Origin: Bacillus sp. OK048
GTDB lineage: Bacteria > Bacillota > Bacilli > Bacillales > Cytobacillaceae
Assembly (NCBI RefSeq): GCF_900103525.1
Contig: NZ_FNHN01000003.1
Span: forward strand, 186,001 to 250,000
DNA: 64,000 bases
Direction of reading: 5' to 3'
The notes under the pieces were generated by a model. The model did not search any database and was not told the origin of the DNA. It saw only the letters and a list, made by a program, of their open reading frames with translations. Below are positions 26,056-34,459 of this stretch, one piece after another. How positions within the stretch are numbered: position 1 is the first letter of the stretch; each line of letters starts with the position of its first letter. The position numbers were made by a program, and so were the translations under genes.

Positions 26056-26760
26056 CTATGCATGTTGGACTTTATTCTTTAAAAATGAAATCACTTCATT
26101 TGTAGAAAGTACATCTGCATATTTTTGCTGCATATCAAAAAGATTTATTGCATGGGTTGTAATTCCACGATCAAATACGCATTCCTCAGGAACGACAACA
26201 TTAAAATTATAGGAAAATGCATCAACAACGGACGCACGGACACATCCGCTTGTGGTTGTGCCAGTAACAATTAATGTATCAATATTGTGATCAACTAAAT
26301 ACGAGATGAGAGGTGTTCCGAAGAATGCACTTGGCTTTTTCTTTGAGATAACAATTTCACCTGGAATAGGTTTTAGCTGTTCTACAATTACTGTTCCTTT
26401 GCCGCCCTCTATTAATGTTGGATGTCCAAATACATTTCCTTTTATCGCTGTTTTTTCATTTGAGTTATGTTTATGTCCCTCAATAATGGTATAAAAGATT
26501 GGAATATTTATTTCTCTGCAAACATTTAATAGATTCTGAATGTGAGGGATAGCCTTCCAGGCTTCTGCACCACAGCTAGTTGGATATTTCGTAATCGACT
26601 GTTCAATCTCTTCGGATTCTTCCCCTGTAAATCCATACGTTACATCAATGATGACTAAAGCCGGATTTTGGCCAATTCCTTTCACTTTTCCTAATCCGGC
26701 ACTAGAATAAACCTTTTGGTCCCTTTCATCTAAATATTGCTCCCAAATTTTCTTTCCCAT
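26056..26760 (-). CDS. Isochorismatase-family amidohydrolase, probable maleamate amidase
   Basis: A 234-residue cysteine hydrolase. The isochorismatase-type triad is visible as Asp39 (LVIIDVTYGF), Lys141 or Lys142 (ISKKKPSAFFGT) and Cys173 (TTTSGCVRAS). The residues around the nucleophile and the N-terminal extension resemble N-carbamoylsarcosine amidase and maleamate amidohydrolase (NicF). The likely reaction is maleamate to maleate plus ammonia, because a maleate isomerase is encoded in the same operon. It overlaps the CobW gene by 31 bases. The start has CGGAGGG 6 bases upstream. Another amide substrate cannot be excluded. Confidence 0.83.
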   Translation of the reverse strand: MGKKIWEQYLDERDQKVYSSAGLGKVKGIGQNPALVIIDVTYGFTGEESEEIEQSITKYPTSCGAEAWKAIPHIQNLLNVCREINIPIFYTIIEGHKHNSNEKTAIKGNVFGHPTLIEGGKGTVIVEQLKPIPGEIVISKKKPSAFFGTPLISYLVDHNIDTLIVTGTTTSGCVRASVVDAFSYNFNVVVPEECVFDRGITTHAINLFDMQQKYADVLSTNEVISFLKNKVQHA

Positions 26761-27743
26761 TTGTTCCCTCCGTCTTCATTTATCTTTACGAGTTCAGTTT
26801 GCAATTCGAATAATTTTAGCCATTCGCTTTTCAATGCACTAGTATCAAGATCAATCCCTATTAAAATTAAATAATACTGTTCAGAGCTCTCAAGCTGCCA
26901 GTCTATCCTTTTTACACCTGAATACTGCATTAAATATGAGGTAGTTCCCCTGTCCTCTAAAATTGGAACAAATCCTTTGGCACGAACGATTTTATCAGCA
27001 TATTTTGTAAAAAAGGACTCAATTATTGTCTTTTTTAGTGAATGGGCAACTGGTAAAACCAAAGTAGTCATACTTGCATAGGATGTTGGCCGCTGCTTAA
27101 TATTTTTGTTTATCCGAGATTCCTTTTTATTTTCTGTTGTCATTACTTGTTGCAATAATTTTTCAAAGTCAATTTCACCATACATGGCAAACTCTACTTT
27201 TGCTGATGGGTTTCTTTTATTAATAGCTTCATTGATTTCTTCGCACACAGACTTTTCAACTAAATCTATTTTATTGACAACAATATGGTTTGCACATTCT
27301 AGTTGATGAAATATCGTGTCTTGGAAATCATTTGACTTTGTATCAAGAAAAAACTCAGCATCAATTATTGTCATAATATTTTTTAGTTCTACTTTTGCAA
27401 TTACTTCTCTTTCATTTAACATCTTTGCCACTTCTTCAGGATTGGCTACCCCTGTTAACTCAATAAAAATGGCATCAGGCTTTTTTTGTAAAAGAACCTC
27501 CATACTTCGAGCAATCTCACTTTTCTTGCTGCAGCAAATACATCCATCTAATAAGGATTCTATTTTTTCATGATCGAATTGTTTTGAAACCAATAAACCG
27601 TCAATATCCAACTTTCCTCGTTCATTGATTAACACAGCATAGTTCAGACCCATTTCTTTTGATTGAGATAACATTTTTAAGAGTAAAGTAGTTTTTCCAC
27701 TTCCTAAAAAGCCGCTTAACAACACTACAGGAATTCTGCTCAT
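26730..27743 (-). CDS. CobW/G3E-family GTPase (metallochaperone type)
   Basis: A 337-residue P-loop GTPase with Walker A GFLGSGKT at 11-18, the metal-binding CxCC motif at Cys68, Cys70 and Cys71 (GCICC), base-recognition NKID, and a C-terminal CobW domain. G3E GTPases insert metals such as zinc, iron or cobalt into client enzymes. Tight coupling with the amidase, DUF3891 and zinc dehydrogenase genes suggests the client is one of those products. It lies 26 bases after the malic enzyme gene, with GAGGTATAAAAGG before the ATG. Confidence 0.85.
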   Translation of the reverse strand: MSRIPVVLLSGFLGSGKTTLLLKMLSQSKEMGLNYAVLINERGKLDIDGLLVSKQFDHEKIESLLDGCICCSKKSEIARSMEVLLQKKPDAIFIELTGVANPEEVAKMLNEREVIAKVELKNIMTIIDAEFFLDTKSNDFQDTIFHQLECANHIVVNKIDLVEKSVCEEINEAINKRNPSAKVEFAMYGEIDFEKLLQQVMTTENKKESRINKNIKQRPTSYASMTTLVLPVAHSLKKTIIESFFTKYADKIVRAKGFVPILEDRGTTSYLMQYSGVKRIDWQLESSEQYYLILIGIDLDTSALKSEWLKLFELQTELVKINEDGGNKWERKFGSNI

Positions 27744-27769
27744 CCTTTTATACCTCGCGATTTTTCCAA

Positions 27770-29032
27770 TTAATTAGGTGTTAGACATTTTTCAAACTTC
27801 TTTCCAATTAATGATTGCTGAGACGTTTTTTCACGTATATGTTCGGGATCTACCCATTTCATTGCTACTCCCGTTTCGATTGCTGCATTTGCTACAGCTG
27901 CTGCAACTGCAGGAGCAACTTGCTCATTAAAAGGATTCGGTATGATATAATCTTCATTCAGTTCTGTTTCGGAAATGAGCGATGCAATAGCATGTACGGC
28001 TGCTATTTTCATTTCTTCGTTAATCGTTGTCGCCCTTACTTCTAAAGCGCCGCGGAAAATCCCTGGAAAGGCTAGAACATTATTAACCTGATTCGGAAAA
28101 TCTGATCGACCTGTACCAATGATTCTGGCACCGGCAGCTTTCGCCACTGCAGGGTAGACTTCAGGGTCAGGGTTGGCCATCGCAAAAATAATCGGATCTT
28201 GATTCATACTTTCAATCATTTCTTTTGTCAGTACACCGGCTTTAGACACTCCAATAAATACATCTGTATTGATGATGACATCTTGGAGTTGTCCTTCTTG
28301 ATTGTTGCAATTCGTATAGCTGGCGACTTCATTTTTTATTCCATTCATTCCAGAAGTACGTCCCTTAAAAATAGCTCCCTTTGTATCGCACATAATAATG
28401 TCTTTTACTCCGAATGACAGTAGTAATTTAACGATGGCAATCCCAGCTGCCCCGGATCCGTTAACAACAACTTTAATCTGATCCATTGATTTATTTACCA
28501 ATTTCAACGCATTAACGAGCCCGGCAGCCGTAACAATAGCGGTACCATGCTGGTCATCATGAAACACAGGAATATCCATTTCACTTTTCAAGCGTTCTTC
28601 AATTTCAAAACATTGCGGTGCTGCAATGTCCTCCAAGTTCACTCCACCAAATGAGGGAGAAAGCAGCTTAATCGTTTCAACAAGCTGATCGACATCCGTT
28701 GTATCAAGGCAAATCGGAAATCCATCAATGCCAGCAAAACTCTTAAATAAGATACATTTCCCCTCCATTACTGGAAGTGCCGCTTTTGGGCCAATATTGC
28801 CTAAGCCCAAAACAGCCGTACCATTTGTGATGACTGCTACCATATTTCCCTTCATGGTATATTCAAATACTTTATCCTCATCGTTATATATTTCCATACA
28901 AGGTTCTGCAACACCAGGTGAATAGGCTAAACTTAGGTCTTCTGAATTTCTTACCTCCACCTTTATTTCAGTCCCCAACTTACCTTTATTTAAACGGTGT
29001 AACTGTAATGATTTTTCACGCAAATTAAACAT
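27770..29032 (-). CDS. Malic enzyme (NAD(P)-dependent, decarboxylating)
   Basis: A 420-residue malic enzyme. Recognisable parts are the substrate-site start SLAYSPGVAEPCMEI, the metal-binding EDIAAPQCFEIE and HDDQHGTA segments, and the nucleotide site NGSGAAGIAIVKLL. It converts malate to pyruvate and CO2. As the first gene of the lower-pathway operon it would carry maleate-derived fumarate (after fumarase) into central metabolism and supply reducing power for the dioxygenase. GAGGGG precedes the ATG, and an operator copy lies 112 bases upstream. Housekeeping bacilli carry several malic enzymes; this one looks dedicated to the cluster. Confidence 0.92.
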   Translation of the reverse strand: MFNLREKSLQLHRLNKGKLGTEIKVEVRNSEDLSLAYSPGVAEPCMEIYNDEDKVFEYTMKGNMVAVITNGTAVLGLGNIGPKAALPVMEGKCILFKSFAGIDGFPICLDTTDVDQLVETIKLLSPSFGGVNLEDIAAPQCFEIEERLKSEMDIPVFHDDQHGTAIVTAAGLVNALKLVNKSMDQIKVVVNGSGAAGIAIVKLLLSFGVKDIIMCDTKGAIFKGRTSGMNGIKNEVASYTNCNNQEGQLQDVIINTDVFIGVSKAGVLTKEMIESMNQDPIIFAMANPDPEVYPAVAKAAGARIIGTGRSDFPNQVNNVLAFPGIFRGALEVRATTINEEMKIAAVHAIASLISETELNEDYIIPNPFNEQVAPAVAAAVANAAIETGVAMKWVDPEHIREKTSQQSLIGKKFEKCLTPN

Positions 29033-29143
29033 TTAAATTTCCCCTCTTCAACTATGTTAGTTCTATGCACCACCTGTTTAAATTCTAATTAGGAGGCAAA
29101 CTCTTCAGGTTGGATATTTACTATTGTTCCCTTAAATATGATT

Positions 29144-29155
29144 GTTAGTACTAAC
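29144..29155. promoter_or_regulatory. Cluster operator GTTAGTACTAAC
   Basis: A perfect palindrome 112 bases before the malic enzyme start, between the Rieske beta-subunit gene and the lower-pathway operon. The right side continues TATC as at the ferredoxin reductase site. Confidence 0.75.
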
Positions 29156-29284
29156 TATCAACTATCTAATATTTTATTTTCTAAGAATTCATATTTGTTA
29201 CACTTTTCTTCAATGGATTTTGAAATAAAGGAACCTATTACTAGAGCCAAAACCGGCGCACCTAAATGAAAAAGGGAAATTAAT

Positions 29285-29767
29285 CTATAAGATAAAGCTT
29301 AGATTTCCAAGAGGTTCATTATTGTTTAATAATTCTATCTTTTTTAGGGATATCTTCAATTTATCCCCACAAAAACGTATGTGATGCACATTTCTCCCTG
29401 CATACATCGTTTGTTCTCCTCTTCTTAATTCGACCAACATGAAGTTAGATGATACAATCATTTCATCCCCCAGATCTTCAAGGATTTCAACATTTGTAAT
29501 CAGATGACGTGTTTTCGATTGTGGCTGCTGCCCGTAAGCCAGCCCTGTCTCAAGCCTCCACACTCTTTCTTCCAATCGTTTTCTATCATCGTAGATAATC
29601 GAAACATGCGTTTCCGGGTCAATATCGTTTTCATTACACGGAACCCAGTATCTGCAGTCATCTGTAAATAATTCCAGCCACTCTACTAACTTATTTTGAT
29701 TAATATATCTTGCTTCCTGATATAAGAATGCTTCTATTTGTTGAATATCAATTCTTGTTTTAATCAA
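29285..29767 (-). CDS. Rieske ring-hydroxylating dioxygenase beta subunit
   Basis: About 160 residues of the SnoaL-like small subunit of aromatic-ring dioxygenases. The start IKTRIDIQQIEAFLYQEARYINQNKLVEWLELF matches the benzoate or biphenyl dioxygenase beta pattern, with FTDDCRYWVP and the conserved TRHLITNVEI strand. It supports the alpha3beta3 assembly and has no redox centre. The TTG at 29767 was chosen because AAGGGGATAGC precedes it and the family begins there. A longer in-frame start at 29845 would add 26 residues and overlap the alpha gene by 25 bases. Confidence 0.85.
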   Translation of the reverse strand: MIKTRIDIQQIEAFLYQEARYINQNKLVEWLELFTDDCRYWVPCNENDIDPETHVSIIYDDRKRLEERVWRLETGLAYGQQPQSKTRHLITNVEILEDLGDEMIVSSNFMLVELRRGEQTMYAGRNVHHIRFCGDKLKISLKKIELLNNNEPLGNLSFIL

Positions 29768-29820
29768 AGCTATCCCCTTCCCTTCTTTATCAAATTCTTT
29801 CGTTACACTACCTGAATTTT

Positions 29821-30981
29821 TTACGCCTCCATTAAGCGCTTCCATTCCTTATAAATGGCCCTCGTCGATACCTCGTCACTCGAATTAGCGGTAATAATTC
29901 CATTTTCATCTACCTGTTCCCTATTTAGACCACGACTAATCACAAGCCATTCGTGACCTTCAGCCTTTAGCCCCTCTTTTACACGATCAAAGGCTACTTC
30001 AACATCATCCGGACTGCCAAATCCTGCTGGACCGTAAAAACCTTCATGAGTTCTTAAACGCTGTGAATTTACTTCTTTTGATACGCCTTTTAACATAATA
30101 GGATAAAGTGCTACTTCTGTTCGTTCGACCGAAACTGGTTGAATAACCCGTACTTGTGAACCTAATAAGGCAAGATTGGGAAAGATAATTAAATTAAACG
30201 GCAAAGCCCCAATATTTAAATCCCCTGCCAATTCGTATAACGAATGCCCATTTCCTAGATCAGATACCTTTTCTTCCTTATGCATCTTGGCGAACTTCAT
30301 TTTCTCACCTGTCCGCTTTGCCACAATGTCAAAAAATGTCTTGTGTACAAAACCTAAATGATAAGGATCAATAGTATTTTCAACTTGGAACTTCCAGTTT
30401 GCATTTAGGAAATACTTGTGTTTTCCAGCTGATAATTCAATCCCTTCAGGACCAGAATCAGCAACATAGTCAATGTAAGGGAGAGCATTTCCTAAATGTT
30501 CTTTCAATGGTTTAACCTTTTCGTTTAGGCTTGCAAAAATAAAGCCACGATAGCTATCCACTCTAGGAACACGAATTAACCCCATTTCTTCACGATTAAA
30601 CTCCTCCCCATACCCATCCTGAAATGGCGCGCCTAGAAGTTTGCCGTTGTTTGAATATGTCCAGCCATGGTATGCACAGCGAAGGACATGCGCATTACCG
30701 CATTCATCTTGGCACACGGATGCGCCCCGATGACGACACCGATTAAGGACGACATTAATTTCTTCACTATCAGCACTTCGTGTAACCACTACCGGCTGGG
30801 ATCCTATTTTCGTTGTTTTATAATCACCGGGGTTTGCAATCTCACTTTCATGTCCAACATACACCCATGTGCTGCCATATACCTTATCAATCTCCATTTT
30901 AAAAATGGCTGGATCTGTATAAATCTTACCGTGAACAGCACCTTCTTTAACATAATCAGCAATGTTTATTGCATTAATCAT
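29821..30981 (-). CDS. Rieske ring-hydroxylating dioxygenase alpha subunit
   Basis: A 386-residue catalytic subunit. The Rieske [2Fe-2S] ligands are Cys82-Arg-His84 and Cys102-x2-His105 (CRHRGASV and CAYHGWTY). The mononuclear iron site has His208 and His213 in NTIDPYHLGFVH, with Asn202 and Asp205 nearby, as in dioxygenases that add both oxygens to an aromatic ring or demethylate it. It is somewhat shorter than benzoate-type alpha subunits (about 450). It is paired with the beta gene and preceded by a 79-residue gene 81 bases away. Electrons probably come from the ferredoxin-NADP reductase of the cluster; no ferredoxin gene is visible. The substrate is not determined. Confidence 0.9.
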   Translation of the reverse strand: MINAINIADYVKEGAVHGKIYTDPAIFKMEIDKVYGSTWVYVGHESEIANPGDYKTTKIGSQPVVVTRSADSEEINVVLNRCRHRGASVCQDECGNAHVLRCAYHGWTYSNNGKLLGAPFQDGYGEEFNREEMGLIRVPRVDSYRGFIFASLNEKVKPLKEHLGNALPYIDYVADSGPEGIELSAGKHKYFLNANWKFQVENTIDPYHLGFVHKTFFDIVAKRTGEKMKFAKMHKEEKVSDLGNGHSLYELAGDLNIGALPFNLIIFPNLALLGSQVRVIQPVSVERTEVALYPIMLKGVSKEVNSQRLRTHEGFYGPAGFGSPDDVEVAFDRVKEGLKAEGHEWLVISRGLNREQVDENGIITANSSDEVSTRAIYKEWKRLMEA

Positions 30982-31062
30982 TAATCATACACCTTCTTTT
31001 CATTTTTTAGTTTTATTTTGTATACAGCCCCCATTAGAAGCAAGCTTTCTAAGTTTTACAAT

Positions 31063-31302
31063 TTAGACTGGCTCAAAGTCGGATTGCCCTTTACCTTTCC
31101 AGCGGCTGGTAGAGGGATCCAGTATTGGATGAAGATCCATATGTTCACACCATGCTAAACTCTCAAGTTCAAGCGGATCCAGATAATTGACCTTTTGGGT
31201 TCTTATATCTTTAATCATTAGTCTTACTCCATTGGACGAGTAATCTAGTTTTATAGATACATGAGCAAACTCATTTTTAAGAATGAATTCCTCCTTACAC
31301 AT
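31063..31302 (-). CDS. 79-residue protein of the dioxygenase unit
   Basis: A small protein of unknown family. It starts MCKEEFILKNEFAHVSIKLDY, is beta-rich in the first half (VRLMIKDI), then has the polar LDPLELESLAWCEHMDLHPILDPS and a basic, glycine-containing tail. The GAGGAGG ribosome site is very good. It is the first gene behind a strong promoter and two operators and directly precedes the Rieske alpha gene, so it belongs to the dioxygenase operon. It lacks the Cys pattern of a ferredoxin. A small regulatory or assembly subunit is possible but not shown. Confidence 0.7.
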   Translation of the reverse strand: MCKEEFILKNEFAHVSIKLDYSSNGVRLMIKDIRTQKVNYLDPLELESLAWCEHMDLHPILDPSTSRWKGKGQSDFEPV

Positions 31303-31325
31303 GTTTTACCTCCTCGTGAATGATA

Positions 31326-31341
31326 GTTAGTACACGCTAAC
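31326..31341. promoter_or_regulatory. Wide-spaced operator variant before the dioxygenase unit
   Basis: GTTAG, then six bases (TACACG), then CTAAC. The half-sites match the cluster operator but are four bases further apart. It lies 24 bases before the 79-residue gene and may be a secondary, weaker site. Confidence 0.5.
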
Positions 31342-31375
31342 ACAAAAATCAAAAAAATGATCTGTACATTTTTAA

Positions 31376-31387
31376 GTTAGTACTAAC
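31376..31387. promoter_or_regulatory. Cluster operator GTTAGTACTAAC
   Basis: A perfect palindrome starting 22 bases downstream of the -10 box of the strong promoter at 31410-31438. A bound repressor would stop initiation or early elongation of the dioxygenase operon. Confidence 0.78.
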
Positions 31388-31409
31388 TACCATTAGAACT
31401 ATTAACACT

Positions 31410-31438
31410 ATGATAATAGTAAATTAAGTGATTGTCAA
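31410..31438 (-). promoter_or_regulatory. Strong sigma-A promoter of the dioxygenase unit
   Basis: On the minus strand, consensus TTGACA, 17 bases, TATCAT. It is the best promoter seen in the cluster and is followed by two operator-like palindromes. Confidence 0.8.
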
Positions 31439-31497
31439 TAATATTCTGAATATTTTTTCTAGTTGATTTATTTAATAAAAGACTCTTTCAAAAGAAT

Positions 31498-31528
31498 GAA
31501 CCCTCTATCCACTTTGGATAGGGGGTTC
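31498..31528 (-). terminator. Terminator of selB
   Basis: GAACCCCCTATCC pairs with GGATAGAGGGTTC around a short loop on the minus strand, directly after the SelB stop codon, followed by ATTCTTTT. Confidence 0.8.
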
Positions 31529-31530
31529 TT

Positions 31531-33423
31531 CTATTTTTTCCAAACTCTTTTATTTTCAACACGTTTTGTTAGTCCTCGAGAATCTAATCTTTCTAAAAAT
31601 GGAATCATGTATTTCCGTGAAAGGTCTAGGATTTCTTTTGCGTCCGCTACTTCAAATTCTTCACCTGTTCCACCTCGAAGTTTTTCGACAGCTTCTTTAA
31701 AGACATCTCCATGATAAGCAAATTGCTCATCCAAATGGACAACCAATTCTTGTTCCTCAAGAAAACGTCTTAAATCTGCCTTTAAATGCTCTGGAATACC
31801 AGAATCTGAAAAATAGTCCTTATAATAACGAACCTTGAGTCCATCCTTCTTTAGGTCAGCAAGCATGTTTTCAGCCCGCTTTTGCCAGCTTTTCGGCACA
31901 TGCGGCACAAAACTTGAAAGTGAAACAAACTGTTCTTTTCGATTAAATACTCCATTTGCAATTCCGTTCTCAACAACAAAATCTAAAAGTGATTTTGGAA
32001 ATCTCTTTTGCATCGATTGCAAAAGCTCTGCCTTATTGAGTCCAGCTTTCATGGAATGAGTTTGATGGAAATCCAGTAAACGATCATAGATGTCCTCTTC
32101 AATCGAGTTTATTAACATTCTCAACGTGTACTCTTTACCATTGTATAAGACAAAGTCTTCTTCATTTAAAAATTTATTTAAGGTTTCTTCATCAAGTGCG
32201 GTTCGTTTTATTAATTCACTTACCGGTATACTCTTTGCTTCAAAAATAGCAGCTGTAATTCGTTCCTTTGGAGAACCCACTTTTTTCTTCTCAAGTTCTT
32301 CAATTGTCTGATTACCAAATCGATATTTATTTCCTCGCGGATCGATTACCCAGCCGCCACCAATCGTCTCTTGCGGACTAGGACGCCGTAAAATAAAGCG
32401 ATCCCCGCGTTTCGTAAGAATTTCTTCCTCTAAGCGAAGCTGACATAGAATTTCACCGTTTTCTTCTTTCAGTTCATTTCTGTCAAAAAAGACAATTCGC
32501 CCCATCACTTCTGTGGTTCCAATATGGAGCTTAATTGGCATCCGTTGTTTTACCATATGATCAAGATCCTCAACCACCCTAATCGCCACATCCACAGTTT
32601 TCGTAACAATAAAGTGCTCTGATGAAACCAAGACATCACCGCGTTCAAGGTCTTCTTTCGACACACCTGAAAGATTAATAGCAGTACGCTGTCCCGCATA
32701 AGCCTTTTGCGCTTGCTTATGATGAACCTGGATCTGCCGGGCTTTTACTTCCAATCCCTCTGGCATAATCTTAAGGGTTTGCCCCTCTTCCACGGTTCCT
32801 TCATAAACCGTGCCTCGGACAACAGTCCCCTGCCCCTTGACTGTAAATACCTGGTCAATTGGTAGACGGAATGCCCCTTTGGCATCTCTCATTTCTAGCT
32901 CTTTAAGGGTTTTAATGATAAGCTCTTTTAGCTCTTCTATTCCCTTTTTTGAGAGGCTGTCCACTAATACGAATGGAGCATCCTCAAAGACACTTCCTGT
33001 TAGTTCTTCTAAAATATCATCCTTAACAAGCTCAATAAACTCCTCATCAACACGATCAATTTTAGAAATGGCAACAAGTCCGTTTTTCACTCCTAAAAAT
33101 TTTAAGATCTCCAAATGCTCTCTCGTTTGGGGCATTACCCCTTCATCTGCTGCAACAACAAGGACAACAAGGTCTATTCCAGCCACCCCAGCAATCATTT
33201 GCCGAATAAAACGCTCATGTCCTGGAACGTCAATTACCGAAATTTGAATTTCATTATCTTCATATAATGGAGCAAATCCGAGTTCAATCGAGATTTGACG
33301 TTCCTTTTCTTCTTTTAATCGATCTGTATCCACATTGGTCAATGCTTTTGTTAATGAAGTTTTACCATGGTCAATATGTCCAGCCATGCCTATTGTAAAA
33401 AATCGTTTCTCCAACGTTGCCAC
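31531..33423 (-). CDS. selB: Selenocysteine-specific elongation factor SelB
   Basis: A 630-residue translational GTPase. G1 is GHIDHGKTSLT, G2 lies in the ISIELGF region, G3 is DVPGHE and G4 is SKID. EF-Tu-like domains 2 and 3 follow, then C-terminal winged-helix domains (about 380-630) that bind the SECIS hairpin. SelB carries selenocysteyl-tRNA to UGA codons in selenoprotein mRNAs. No selA, selD or tRNA-Sec gene is seen in the window. The start is GTG at 33423; a TTG three codons later (33414) has a closer AGGTGG and may be the real one. Confidence 0.93.
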   Translation of the reverse strand: MATLEKRFFTIGMAGHIDHGKTSLTKALTNVDTDRLKEEKERQISIELGFAPLYEDNEIQISVIDVPGHERFIRQMIAGVAGIDLVVLVVAADEGVMPQTREHLEILKFLGVKNGLVAISKIDRVDEEFIELVKDDILEELTGSVFEDAPFVLVDSLSKKGIEELKELIIKTLKELEMRDAKGAFRLPIDQVFTVKGQGTVVRGTVYEGTVEEGQTLKIMPEGLEVKARQIQVHHKQAQKAYAGQRTAINLSGVSKEDLERGDVLVSSEHFIVTKTVDVAIRVVEDLDHMVKQRMPIKLHIGTTEVMGRIVFFDRNELKEENGEILCQLRLEEEILTKRGDRFILRRPSPQETIGGGWVIDPRGNKYRFGNQTIEELEKKKVGSPKERITAAIFEAKSIPVSELIKRTALDEETLNKFLNEEDFVLYNGKEYTLRMLINSIEEDIYDRLLDFHQTHSMKAGLNKAELLQSMQKRFPKSLLDFVVENGIANGVFNRKEQFVSLSSFVPHVPKSWQKRAENMLADLKKDGLKVRYYKDYFSDSGIPEHLKADLRRFLEEQELVVHLDEQFAYHGDVFKEAVEKLRGGTGEEFEVADAKEILDLSRKYMIPFLERLDSRGLTKRVENKRVWKK

Positions 33424-33483
33424 CTACTTTTTCTATCTTCCTATCCTACTTTATCGTTAACGAACACATAGTTCAAGAGAACA

Positions 33484-34293
33484 TTATGTAACAGTTAGAT
33501 AGGCTCCAATCGCACCGCAATATTCTCCCTTTTCTAAGAATACAGTAGGTAAACCTACCATATTCATGTAAAACTCGAGTCCATGTTTTAATGACGGATT
33601 ACCAACTATTGCGCTTCCTATGATAACAACATTCTTAACCTGATGGATCGCCGCAGTCTGCGATGTTAGTAGGACGATCGTTTCTGCTATCATATTGGAA
33701 AGAGAAGCAAGTCTGTCTGCATCTGTATGCTTCAGTTTTTTCCCCATAGCAAAGTTTGCTGCTGTTAATTCTCCATTAATTGGAGTTTCTGCAGATTCAT
33801 AAATATCCTTAACAAGCATGTCCACGTTCCCTTTATTCCCTATTTTAGCTAGGTCTGTAAGCTGCTGATAGTCCTGAACTTGCGTTAATAGTGAACCAAG
33901 ACCAGTGAACGTCCCTCCTCCCATGCCACTGCCAAGAATCCGCTCAACCTTGTCTCCATTCACAATATGCCACGAGGTTCCTGTCCCAATGTTTACAATT
34001 AAATAATTTTCTTCCATCACTTTATTCTCTGCTGATAATAAAAACCGTGCCCCTTCACAAGTGGCTACAAATTCTGGATGTATGAGGCTATCTTGAAAGT
34101 ACTTTTTTTGAATTAGACTGGCTTTTCCACCAGTTAAGGAAACATGTAAAGAGGGAACAGACATCTTTAACCATGAAAGTGCTGAGTCCAACTCGTTAAT
34201 TGGAAATTTTCTAAAGTGCATTCTCTTATTTTCTTGGTAAACCATTTTGATTAATGACCCTCCAGCATCAATTCCTGCAGTAATCCGTTGCAT
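33484..34293 (-). CDS. coaW: Type II pantothenate kinase (CoaW)
   Basis: A 269-residue ASKHA-fold kinase with phosphate-binding AGIDAGGSLIK near the N-terminus, catalytic-region ATCEGARFLL, and IVNIGTGTSWHIV and GSGMGGGTFTGLGSLL loops. It phosphorylates pantothenate, the first step of coenzyme A synthesis. The length is typical of the staphylococcal and bacillar type II enzyme. It is 60 bases upstream of selB on the same strand without an obvious functional link. Confidence 0.9.
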   Translation of the reverse strand: MQRITAGIDAGGSLIKMVYQENKRMHFRKFPINELDSALSWLKMSVPSLHVSLTGGKASLIQKKYFQDSLIHPEFVATCEGARFLLSAENKVMEENYLIVNIGTGTSWHIVNGDKVERILGSGMGGGTFTGLGSLLTQVQDYQQLTDLAKIGNKGNVDMLVKDIYESAETPINGELTAANFAMGKKLKHTDADRLASLSNMIAETIVLLTSQTAAIHQVKNVVIIGSAIVGNPSLKHGLEFYMNMVGLPTVFLEKGEYCGAIGAYLTVT

Positions 34294-34459
34294 CTTTCCC
34301 CAACTCCTTCAAATCAACTAGTTTAATAACTAATTGGACAATTCTAGCCTTTATCCTGCTTTTCTTTTCACGAATCCTCCACAATCGCTACGTTTAAAGT
34401 CATAATTATTGTGCTATGGTGTAGGAAAGAATTCTATTCCAACAAAGGAAGATTACATT

